A stretch of 32,831 nucleotides of DNA from positions 1 through 32,831 of the forward strand of contig VGDL01000040.1 of NCBI GenBank assembly GCA_016869735.1, written 5' to 3'. Shown here piece by piece: positions 27,189 to 32,831 of this stretch. The notes under the pieces are model-generated. The model did no database searches, was not told the origin of the DNA, and saw only the letters and a program-made list of their open reading frames with translations. This DNA comes from Alphaproteobacteria bacterium. GTDB taxonomy: Bacteria > Pseudomonadota > Alphaproteobacteria > Acetobacterales > Acetobacteraceae. Every line of letters begins with the position of its first letter. Position 1 is the stretch's first letter. The position numbers and the translations under genes are program-made.

Positions 27189-27911
27189 ATGACTTGGTCC
27201 ATCGTAGCGCATGACGCGGCCACGGGCGCCTTCGCCGTCGCGGTTACCACCTGCAATATCGCAGTTGGCGCCACCTGCCCGTTTCTGAAATCGGGCGTTG
27301 GGGCTGTCAGCACCCAATCCATGAGCAATCGCTATCTTGGCCCTGCCGTGCTGCAAGGCCTGGAACGCGGCCTCTCACCCGCCAAGGCCATTGAAGCGGC
27401 GCTTGTGGGTGATGAAGGCAAAGGATTGCGCCAAATCCATGCTGTGGATTGCCATGGCCGCAACGCTGCCTGGACGGGCGCGAATTGTGTTGAATGGTGC
27501 GGGCATCTCAGCGGTGATGGCTTCAGTGTGGCCGGCAATATGCTCACGGGCGCTGCGGTGGTGCAGGCGAGTTTTGATAGTTTCCGTAGCAACACGGGGC
27601 TTGCGTTGCCGGAACGGTTGATCACCGCGCTTGATGCCGGTCAGGCTGCGGGCGGCGACAAGCGTGGGCGGCAATCCGCAGCTTTGGTGCTGACCACGAC
27701 TGAGGACTTCCCAGATATCAATCTGCGCGTTGATGATCACGCGGCGCCACTTGTGGAACTGCGCCGTCTGCTGGGCTTGTGGCGCGTGCAAGCCGAACCC
27801 GGGCTAGCTTCGCGCCCCAGCAAGGCCAATCCTTCCGGTGGGACGGATTTGGATGCCATTGAAGCCGCCTGGATTGCGCGCGGCTTGGATTTGCGCCTCA
27901 GGCGCCCGTGA
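27189..27911 (+). CDS. DUF1028-family protein
   Basis: A 240-residue member of a widespread uncharacterised family with an Ntn-hydrolase-like fold. Recognised from the N-terminal MTWSIVAHDAATGAFAVAVTTCNIAVGA, the GVGAVSTQSMSN segment, GLRQIHAVDCHGRNAAWTG, the glycine-rich GDGFSVAGNMLTG and the C-terminal LRVDDHAAPLVELRRL. Here the residue where many members have Ser is Thr/Cys (TTCN), and it is rich in Cys. No signal peptide is seen. The ATG at 27189 follows GGAGG by 8 bases. It is coupled by 16 bases to the tartrate dehydrogenase-like gene, so a hydrolase acting on a derivative of that enzyme's substrate is a reasonable guess only. Confidence 0.9.
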   Translation: MTWSIVAHDAATGAFAVAVTTCNIAVGATCPFLKSGVGAVSTQSMSNRYLGPAVLQGLERGLSPAKAIEAALVGDEGKGLRQIHAVDCHGRNAAWTGANCVEWCGHLSGDGFSVAGNMLTGAAVVQASFDSFRSNTGLALPERLITALDAGQAAGGDKRGRQSAALVLTTTEDFPDINLRVDDHAAPLVELRRLLGLWRVQAEPGLASRPSKANPSGGTDLDAIEAAWIARGLDLRLRRP

Positions 27912-27927
27912 AAGGAAAGTGCTTGTG

Positions 27928-29004
27928 ATGAAAACTTATCGGATTGCCGCCATGGGTGGCGATGGCATAGGGCCGGATGTCATCCGGGCGGGCTGCCGTG
28001 TTCTGCAGGCGCTAGCTGAAAAGAATGGCGGATTTTCGCTGGAGTTCCAGGATTTCGATTGGGGCAGCGATTACTATCGGCGCACCGGGCGCATGATGCC
28101 GGCAGATGGCTTGAAGCAACTTGAAGGCTTTGATGCCATTTTCTTCGGCGCCGTGGGGGCACCTGACATTCCTGATCATGTAACTTTATGGGAATTGCGC
28201 TTGGCGATTTGTCAGGGCTTTGACCAATACGCCAATGTGCGCCCAACGCGCCTTCTGCCCGGCATCAAGGGGCCATTGCGGCCTGATCTGGGTGAGCAGA
28301 TTGATTGGGTGATTGTGCGGGAAAACAGCGAAGGAGAATATGCCGGTGTTGGCGGGCGCGCGCATCGCGGCTTGCCGATTGAAGTTGCAATGGATGTGAC
28401 GGTTTTTACCCGCGAAGGGGTCGCGCGCATTTGCCGCCATGCCTGCGAAATCGCGATGGCACGCCCACGCAAGCATCTGACGGTGGTGACGAAATCCAAC
28501 GCGCAGCGCCACGGCATGGTGATGTGGGATGAGGTTTGTGCTGAGATAACCGCGCAATACCCAGCACTGACTGTCGAGAAAATGCTGGTGGATGCCATGA
28601 CCGCGCGCATGGTGATGAAGCCCGGCAGCGTGGATACCGTGGTCGCCACCAATCTGCATGCCGATATCCTGTCTGATTTGGCCTCCGCCTTGGCCGGTTC
28701 GCTCGGGATAGGTGCTACCGGCAATATTGATCCTTCACGCAAACGCCCTTCCATGTTTGAACCGATCCATGGCTCCGCCTTTGATATTACCGGCAAAGGC
28801 ATTGCCAATCCGCTCGGCGCTTTCTGGACCGCTTCCATGATGCTGGAACATCTGGGCGAAGCACCGGCGGCAGCGCAGCTGATGCACGCAGTCGAATTGG
28901 TGACCGGGCGCGGCGATGTGCTGACACCAGATCTAGGCGGCAAGGCCGCCACGGATCAGGTGACGGACGCCATCATCAACGCCATACGCGGGATCAATCT
29001 TTAA
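27928..29004 (+). CDS. Tartrate dehydrogenase-like / isocitrate-isopropylmalate dehydrogenase family protein
   Basis: A 358-residue beta-decarboxylating dehydrogenase with IAAMGGDGIGPDVI (7-20), the Arg-rich substrate loop (YANVRPTRLLPG, VRENSEGEYAGVGG), Lys in TKSNAQRHGM, the metal-binding Asp residues in VDAMTARMVM and NLHADILSDLASAL, and the NAD-binding FEPIHGSAFDITGKGIANP. The ENSEGEYAG segment and the length match tartrate dehydrogenase/D-malate decarboxylase (TtuC/DmlA-type) rather than LeuB, and there is no leu gene nearby. It would oxidise and decarboxylate a 2-hydroxy dicarboxylic acid with NAD and Mn/Mg. The ATG at 27928 has AAAGGAAAG upstream. Second gene of the DUF1028 operon, upstream of the cyclase-family gene by 26 bases. 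Confidence 0.9.
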   Translation: MKTYRIAAMGGDGIGPDVIRAGCRVLQALAEKNGGFSLEFQDFDWGSDYYRRTGRMMPADGLKQLEGFDAIFFGAVGAPDIPDHVTLWELRLAICQGFDQYANVRPTRLLPGIKGPLRPDLGEQIDWVIVRENSEGEYAGVGGRAHRGLPIEVAMDVTVFTREGVARICRHACEIAMARPRKHLTVVTKSNAQRHGMVMWDEVCAEITAQYPALTVEKMLVDAMTARMVMKPGSVDTVVATNLHADILSDLASALAGSLGIGATGNIDPSRKRPSMFEPIHGSAFDITGKGIANPLGAFWTASMMLEHLGEAPAAAQLMHAVELVTGRGDVLTPDLGGKAATDQVTDAIINAIRGINL

Positions 29005-29030
29005 TCCATAGACCAGCAGGGAAAACTTTC

Positions 29031-29720
29031 ATGGAATTTGTCGATCTCAGCCGTGAAATCTTTCATCGCACGCAGACGCATCCTAGCCACCCGCCTGTGG
29101 TGATGACCGTCTGGGGTGATCATTCCGAAAAGAAGGTGGCGGGCAATACCACCTTCACCAGCCAAGCGCTTTATCTGTCCATGTCAGATCACGCCGGCAC
29201 GCATGTGGATGCACCCGTGCATTTTGATCCGCGGCCGGACGCGCTTTCAATAGAACAAATCCCGCTCGAGAAATTCTACACCAGCGCCATTTGTCTCGAT
29301 CTTTCCCATGTGCCGCTGAAGCACGCCATCACGGTCAAGGAAATGGAGGCAGCGCTTGCGGCCTCAGGGCAGGAAATCCAGAAGGGCGATACTGTGTTGA
29401 TCTGGATGGCCACAAATGAAAGGCTTCTCGGCAAGCCAGGCTATTTGCACGATTTTCCGGGCCTCGCGCTGGAATCCGTCCATTGGCTCGCGGATCGCGG
29501 CATTGGCATGTTCGGTGTGGAGGCGATCAGCCCCGCACCAGAAGGTGAGTTGAATTTCCAGGCCCATATGGCCTGTGCTGAGCGTGGTATCACGCATATG
29601 GAATGCCTTACCAACCTGGATAAGCTGATTGGCCGCGGGCGCTTCACCTTCATCGGTTTCCCGCTGAAAATCAGGGGCGGCACGGCAAGCCCCATTCGTG
29701 CCGTTGCCATGTTCCCCTAA
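29031..29720 (+). CDS. Cyclase-family (kynurenine formamidase-like) metal hydrolase
   Basis: A 229-residue cyclase/KynB-fold protein. The metal-binding signature HAGTHVDAPVHF (His54, His58, Asp60, His64) is intact, and the C-terminal FPLKIRGGTASPIRAVA is the common family end. Members hydrolyse N-formylkynurenine, isatin and other amides or lactones. The substrate here is unknown, and the absence of tryptophan-catabolism genes argues against a real kynurenine formamidase. Last gene of the three-gene operon; a strong hairpin followed by T4 lies just past it, inside the 3' end of the convergent crotonase gene. Confidence 0.9.
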   Translation: MEFVDLSREIFHRTQTHPSHPPVVMTVWGDHSEKKVAGNTTFTSQALYLSMSDHAGTHVDAPVHFDPRPDALSIEQIPLEKFYTSAICLDLSHVPLKHAITVKEMEAALAASGQEIQKGDTVLIWMATNERLLGKPGYLHDFPGLALESVHWLADRGIGMFGVEAISPAPEGELNFQAHMACAERGITHMECLTNLDKLIGRGRFTFIGFPLKIRGGTASPIRAVAMFP

Positions 29721-29732
29721 TATTTTTTTGGA

Positions 29733-30473
29733 TTAGCGCCCGCGAAAACGCGGCGGGCGCTTTTCCCGAAAGGCCGCCTTGCCCTCGGCAAAATCCTCAG
29801 ACGCGCGAATGGCGCCCATGCGCTGGCCATGGATCGCCATTTGCTCGGAAGGTCCGCGCGGCAGGATTTCCTCGGTCACCATGCGCTTCAATTCCGCAAC
29901 AACCATGGGTGCCATGCCGGTAAGTTCCATCGCCCAGGCTTTCGCGGTTTCCAGCGCCTTGCCGTCTTCCACCACCTCATTCACCAAGCCGATTGAGGCT
30001 GCGCGCTCCGCCTCAACGGTACGGCAAAGCAGCATGATTTCCATGGCAATCTTATGCGGAATACGGCTGACAAGGCCTGCAATCATGCCGCCCGTCAGGC
30101 CAAGCTTCGCTTCGGGATAATAGAATTTCGCGCTTCTGCCGCAGACCAGCAGATCGGCCATCATGGCAAGCACAATGCCGCCGCCCACGCACCAACCTTC
30201 AACCGCGCAAATCACCGGCTTGAGTGGCCGATAGCCAACGCTTGGAATGGTGCGCCACAATTCGGGCGGGTCGGAGACATCCGCACCGAAGGTAAAGGCG
30301 CGCGTGCCGGCAGCGGTGATAATCGCGCAGCGCGAATCATCGCGCGCTTCAAATTCGCGCATGGCGGCCTGTACCGCCTCCCCCATCGGTTTGCTGATGG
30401 CATTGCCCTTGTCTGGGTTGTTCAGCGTGACGATGCGGATCGGGCCCTCATCCACGACAGTTACGTGTTCCAT
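29733..30473 (-). CDS. Enoyl-CoA hydratase/isomerase family protein (one catalytic Glu missing)
   Basis: A 246-residue crotonase-fold enzyme. It has the oxyanion-hole segments AFTFGADVSD (59-68) and GWCVGGGIVLAMMADL (93-108), and YYPEAKLGL with Glu121 corresponding to the second hydratase Glu (Glu164 of rat crotonase). The first (Glu144, in GGGxE) is Val here, so ordinary water addition is unlikely; isomerase, decarboxylase or C-C hydrolase activity are possible. It is the last gene of the MBL-TctC-crotonase unit: the ATG at 30473 lies one base from the TctC stop, showing tight coupling. Its last codons also form the hairpin that ends the opposite operon. Confidence 0.88.
   Translation of the reverse strand: MEHVTVVDEGPIRIVTLNNPDKGNAISKPMGEAVQAAMREFEARDDSRCAIITAAGTRAFTFGADVSDPPELWRTIPSVGYRPLKPVICAVEGWCVGGGIVLAMMADLLVCGRSAKFYYPEAKLGLTGGMIAGLVSRIPHKIAMEIMLLCRTVEAERAASIGLVNEVVEDGKALETAKAWAMELTGMAPMVVAELKRMVTEEILPRGPSEQMAIHGQRMGAIRASEDFAEGKAAFREKRPPRFRGR
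29736..29764 (+). terminator. Intrinsic terminator of the DUF1028-tartrate dehydrogenase-cyclase operon
   Basis: Perfect 8-bp stem GCGCCCGC (29736-29743) / GCGGGCGC (29753-29760), with a further A-T closing pair, a 9-base loop and TTTT right after on the plus strand. It begins 16 bases past the cyclase stop. On the other strand it encodes the last residues of the crotonase (PPRFRGR), so the terminator is placed within a coding end. Confidence 0.65.
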
Positions 30474-30474
30474 G

Positions 30475-31431
30475 TCAGTTCACCTTCGCTCCTGTTCTTT
30501 CGATAACGCCGTGAAAAACAGCGCGATCTTCTTGAATGCGCCGGCGGAAGGCCTCGCCCGTTTCAAAGGCCGGACGCAGCCCACCAACCGCCATGCCGGA
30601 TGCCACTGTCGGCGCCCGAAGTGATTCCTGAAGACTGGCAATGATGCGCGCCTGAACTTCGGGCGCTATGCCTGCTGGCGCCGCTATCCCGAACCAGGAC
30701 ATGGCGCCACGTTCGGCCAAACCCAATTCCATCAAGGTCGGCACATCCTTGAATTCCTCATGGCGCCGGTCGCCAAAACTTGCGAGTGCAATCAACCGGC
30801 CATCCCGCACACCCGGCAGCGCGGCGGGGTCACAAATCATTTGAATACGCCCGGCGAGCAGATCAATGAAGGACTGCCCGGAACCGCGATAAGGCACGTG
30901 TTCAAGCTTGATGCCCGCAGCCTCGGCGAAAATCTCACACTGCAACTGCGTGATCGTGCCGTTACCAGCCGAACCAAAGCGCAATTCACCCGGCCTTTGC
31001 TTCGCAAATGCTACAAGGTCGCGAATATGTCGCGCAGGAACGGAAGGATGGATGATCACAAAAGCATCGGAAGCCGCCACGCGGGCAATCGGCACAAAAG
31101 CGCGGTCAACATCATAAGGAAGCTGCATCATATGCGGGCTGATGGTAAAAATCGCCGTCGGGAAAAGCAACAGCGTATGGCCATCGGGCCGCGCACGGGC
31201 TACCAAATCCGCACCAATAGTGCCGCCCGCACCGCCGCGATTTTCAATCACTACGGTCTGGCCCAGTACCTTGCCCCATTCCTGCACCAAGGGCCGCGCG
31301 ACATTATCCGTACTGCCGCCCGGCGGGTAAGGCACAATCAGGCTAATGGGCCGATTGGGCCAGGCAGGCTGTGCGAAGGCGAAAGCCGGCAGCAGCACCA
31401 GCCCAGCAAGGAGCGTCAAAAACCGTCCCAT
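30475..31431 (-). CDS. Tripartite tricarboxylate transporter substrate-binding protein (TctC/Bug)
   Basis: A 318-residue Bug-family receptor with a short Sec signal (MGRFLTLLAGLVLLPAFAFA, cleavage before QPAW). The mature part begins AWPNRPISLIVPYPPGGSTDNVARP, with VIENRGGAGGTIGADLVARARPDGHTLLL, HVPYRGSGQSFIDLLAGRI and KDVPTLMELGL. The GGST-D loop is the standard Bug ligand-binding form. It lies 3 bases after the metallo-hydrolase stop and 1 base before the crotonase start, so its ligand is probably a precursor of those enzymes' substrates. No TctA/B genes are nearby. Confidence 0.95.
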   Translation of the reverse strand: MGRFLTLLAGLVLLPAFAFAQPAWPNRPISLIVPYPPGGSTDNVARPLVQEWGKVLGQTVVIENRGGAGGTIGADLVARARPDGHTLLLFPTAIFTISPHMMQLPYDVDRAFVPIARVAASDAFVIIHPSVPARHIRDLVAFAKQRPGELRFGSAGNGTITQLQCEIFAEAAGIKLEHVPYRGSGQSFIDLLAGRIQMICDPAALPGVRDGRLIALASFGDRRHEEFKDVPTLMELGLAERGAMSWFGIAAPAGIAPEVQARIIASLQESLRAPTVASGMAVGGLRPAFETGEAFRRRIQEDRAVFHGVIERTGAKVN

Positions 31432-31434
31432 GGT

Positions 31435-32307
31435 TCAATCCACCGCTTCAGCGCGGAACCCATTGCCCCAAAGCTTGATCAGCCCACGTGATGGCGAAGG
31501 AAAATGCCCAAAGCACATGATCGTTGCACTATCGCAGGCGCATTCCAGCACCCGCCGCCGCGTGGCCGCCGCCTGCACGGGATCACTATCAGCGCGCATG
31601 GAAATTTCCGGATAACGGGCTTGCAGCGGCGAATGGATCAAATCCCCGGTCGCCAATGCATCAGCGCCCTTTCTGCCCAAGCGTACCGCAACATGGTCCG
31701 GCGTGTGCCCTGGCGTGGATTCCAACTTCACGAGATCATTCATCTGATAATCATTGGTCACGAAATCAACGCGTCCTGCTTCCACAACCGGCAGCACACT
31801 ATCAGCAAAGACCGGCGATGGCGCCTTGGCATGTTCCCATTCCCAATGGGCGTATTCTTCCTTCGCAAAAAGATAGCGCGCCTTCGGAAAACTTGGCACC
31901 CAACGGCCATTTTCAAGCCGCGTGTTCCAGCCCACATGGTCGACATGCAAATGGGTGCACATAACAAAATCAATATCACCCACGCCGAGCCCAAGCGCAG
32001 CCAGATTACGCATATAGGAATTACTTTTCATTTGGTGCCAAAAAGGATGGTTCGGCCGTGTCTTGTCATTGCCAACACAGGTATCAATCAGAATATTATG
32101 GTGCGGCGTGCGCACCACCCAGGATTGGATGCAAAGCATCAGCTTGCCTGTCGCCGGATCAAGCGCTTTGGGTTCCAGCCATTCCTGATTCTCCGCAAGT
32201 AACTCCGGCGTTAGGTTCGGAAAGAAGGTCAGCGGGTCGAAGATAGGCCTTTCTTCCTCGACAACGCGCTGAATGGTCAGATCGCCAAGCTGAAAACCTT
32301 TATCCAT
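31435..32307 (-). CDS. Metallo-beta-lactamase-fold hydrolase (lactonase-like)
   Basis: A 290-residue MBL-fold enzyme with the dinuclear zinc motif THLHVDHVGW (His119, His121, Asp123, His124), the third-site His201 in STPGHTPDHV, Asp222 in LATGDLIHSP, and a final His in FGHFPSP. Arrangement and length resemble AHL-lactonase and quinolone- or parathion-hydrolase-like members rather than beta-lactamases; no signal peptide, so probably cytosolic. ATG at 32307 with AGGGGA upstream; a longer frame to 32481 overlaps the divergent monooxygenase gene. It is the first gene of the MBL-TctC-crotonase unit. Divergent to it, 108 bases away, is a Baeyer-Villiger-type monooxygenase, so a lactone or ester from that enzyme could be its substrate (inference). 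Confidence 0.92.
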   Translation of the reverse strand: MDKGFQLGDLTIQRVVEEERPIFDPLTFFPNLTPELLAENQEWLEPKALDPATGKLMLCIQSWVVRTPHHNILIDTCVGNDKTRPNHPFWHQMKSNSYMRNLAALGLGVGDIDFVMCTHLHVDHVGWNTRLENGRWVPSFPKARYLFAKEEYAHWEWEHAKAPSPVFADSVLPVVEAGRVDFVTNDYQMNDLVKLESTPGHTPDHVAVRLGRKGADALATGDLIHSPLQARYPEISMRADSDPVQAAATRRRVLECACDSATIMCFGHFPSPSRGLIKLWGNGFRAEAVD

Positions 32308-32415
32308 GGACTTTCCCCTTGAAGCATTTCGGGTAGGATAGCGCGGCTTACGGCCCTTGACAGTCCCAGAGCAACACTTTCCGCTGGCACCAGAACTAGG
32401 CCCTGGAGGAAGAAT

Positions 32416-32831
32416 ATGGCGCAGGAAAATCACGGCGCTGTTATTGTTGGCGCGGGTTTTGCCGGGCTTTACCTGCTGCATCGCCTTCGCGGGCTTGGTA
32501 TCCCTGCCCTATGCCTGGAAGTGGCGGATGATGTTGGCGGGACCTGGTATTGGAACCGCTACCCCGGCGCGCGCTGTGATGTGGAAAGCATGCAGTACTC
32601 CTTTTCCTTCTCCGAGGGATTGCAGCAGGAATGGCGTTGGTCTGACCGTTTTGCCGCGCAGCCCGAAATTTTGGCTTATGCGCGCCATGTTGCGGAACGC
32701 TTCGATCTGAGGCGTGACATCCGTTTTGAAAGCCGTGTCACCAATGCAGCCTGGGATAACGCCGCAGGGCTTTGGCGCATCATCACCAATCGCGGGGAAA
32801 GCCTGTCGGCGCGCTATTTCTTCATGGCGAC
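32416..32831 (+). CDS. Baeyer-Villiger-type flavin monooxygenase, N-terminal part (runs off the window)
   Basis: Open from the ATG at 32416, 6 bases after GGAGGA (32405-32410), to the window edge: 138 residues plus two bases. Recognised by FAD motif VIVGAGFAGLYLLHRLRG (9-26), EVADDVGGTWYWNRYPGARCDVES (about 35-58, the classic cyclohexanone-monooxygenase-type stretch), MQYSFSF, and LAYARHVAERFDLRRDIRF. The remaining BVMO fingerprint (FxGxxxHxxxW) would lie beyond the window. Such enzymes use NADPH and O2 to turn ketones into esters or lactones. The next 300-400 residues are outside this sequence, so truncation is an artefact of the edge. It is divergent from the lactonase-like MBL gene, which suggests joint regulation. 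Confidence 0.88.
   Translation, partial: MAQENHGAVIVGAGFAGLYLLHRLRGLGIPALCLEVADDVGGTWYWNRYPGARCDVESMQYSFSFSEGLQQEWRWSDRFAAQPEILAYARHVAERFDLRRDIRFESRVTNAAWDNAAGLWRIITNRGESLSARYFFMA

Noticed and set aside
32357-32362. Perfect TTGACA as -35 of the monooxygenase gene
   Set aside because: No acceptable -10 hexamer at 16-18 bases (TCCGCT at 17), so one box alone is not enough.

Overview
The window is GC-rich, densely coded chromosomal DNA with no rRNA, tRNA, insertion sequence, phage gene or CRISPR array that I can see. Gene content points to an alphaproteobacterium, most likely Acetobacteraceae (Roseomonas-like): four TctC/Bug periplasmic binding proteins, monomeric NADP-isocitrate dehydrogenase, malonyl-CoA decarboxylase, many FAD and SDR oxidoreductases and CoA-ester enzymes. 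The taxonomic call is inference from family content only. I count 31 genes, one broken by an in-frame stop and one cut by the right edge. No stretch over 300 bases lacks a gene; the largest gap is about 180 bases (9358-9535). Bases 1-71 lie beyond the stop of the first gene and hold nothing I can support.

Left part (1-12,050) is mostly housekeeping: a thiamine-diphosphate transketolase/pyruvate dehydrogenase E1-like enzyme, malonyl-CoA decarboxylase and the NAD(P)H-hydrate repair enzyme on the minus strand; an orphan ParA, CopD-family membrane protein and GNAT acetyltransferase in a tight plus-strand operon; then monomeric isocitrate dehydrogenase, UDP-glucose 4-epimerase and an L,D-transpeptidase on the minus strand.

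Middle part (12,100-20,600) is redox and catabolic. A minus-strand operon encodes an SDR and a three-component FAD/[2Fe-2S] amine or opine dehydrogenase of the HcnABC/OoxAB/D-hydroxyproline dehydrogenase type. Its catalytic DadA-like subunit carries an amber codon that cuts off 47 recognisable C-terminal residues. A plus-strand pair follows, an Eci-type enoyl-CoA isomerase and a maleylacetate reductase-like alcohol dehydrogenase, then a minus-strand DadA-like oxidoreductase with two SDRs.

Right part (20,600-32,831) is a set of small catabolic operons, nearly all carrying a TctC/Bug binding protein but no TctA/TctB membrane subunits: (i) 2-oxoglutarate dioxygenase, FAH-family hydrolase, two TctC, isocitrate lyase/PEP mutase-family lyase and haloacid dehalogenase (+); (ii) a lone TctC (-) divergent from DUF1028 protein, tartrate dehydrogenase-like enzyme and cyclase-family hydrolase (+); (iii) metallo-beta-lactamase-fold hydrolase, TctC and a crotonase lacking one catalytic Glu (-), divergent from a Baeyer-Villiger-type monooxygenase that leaves the window. 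Together these look like import and breakdown of organic acids, esters, lactones or halo-acids, with substrates unknown. No transcription-regulator gene is present.
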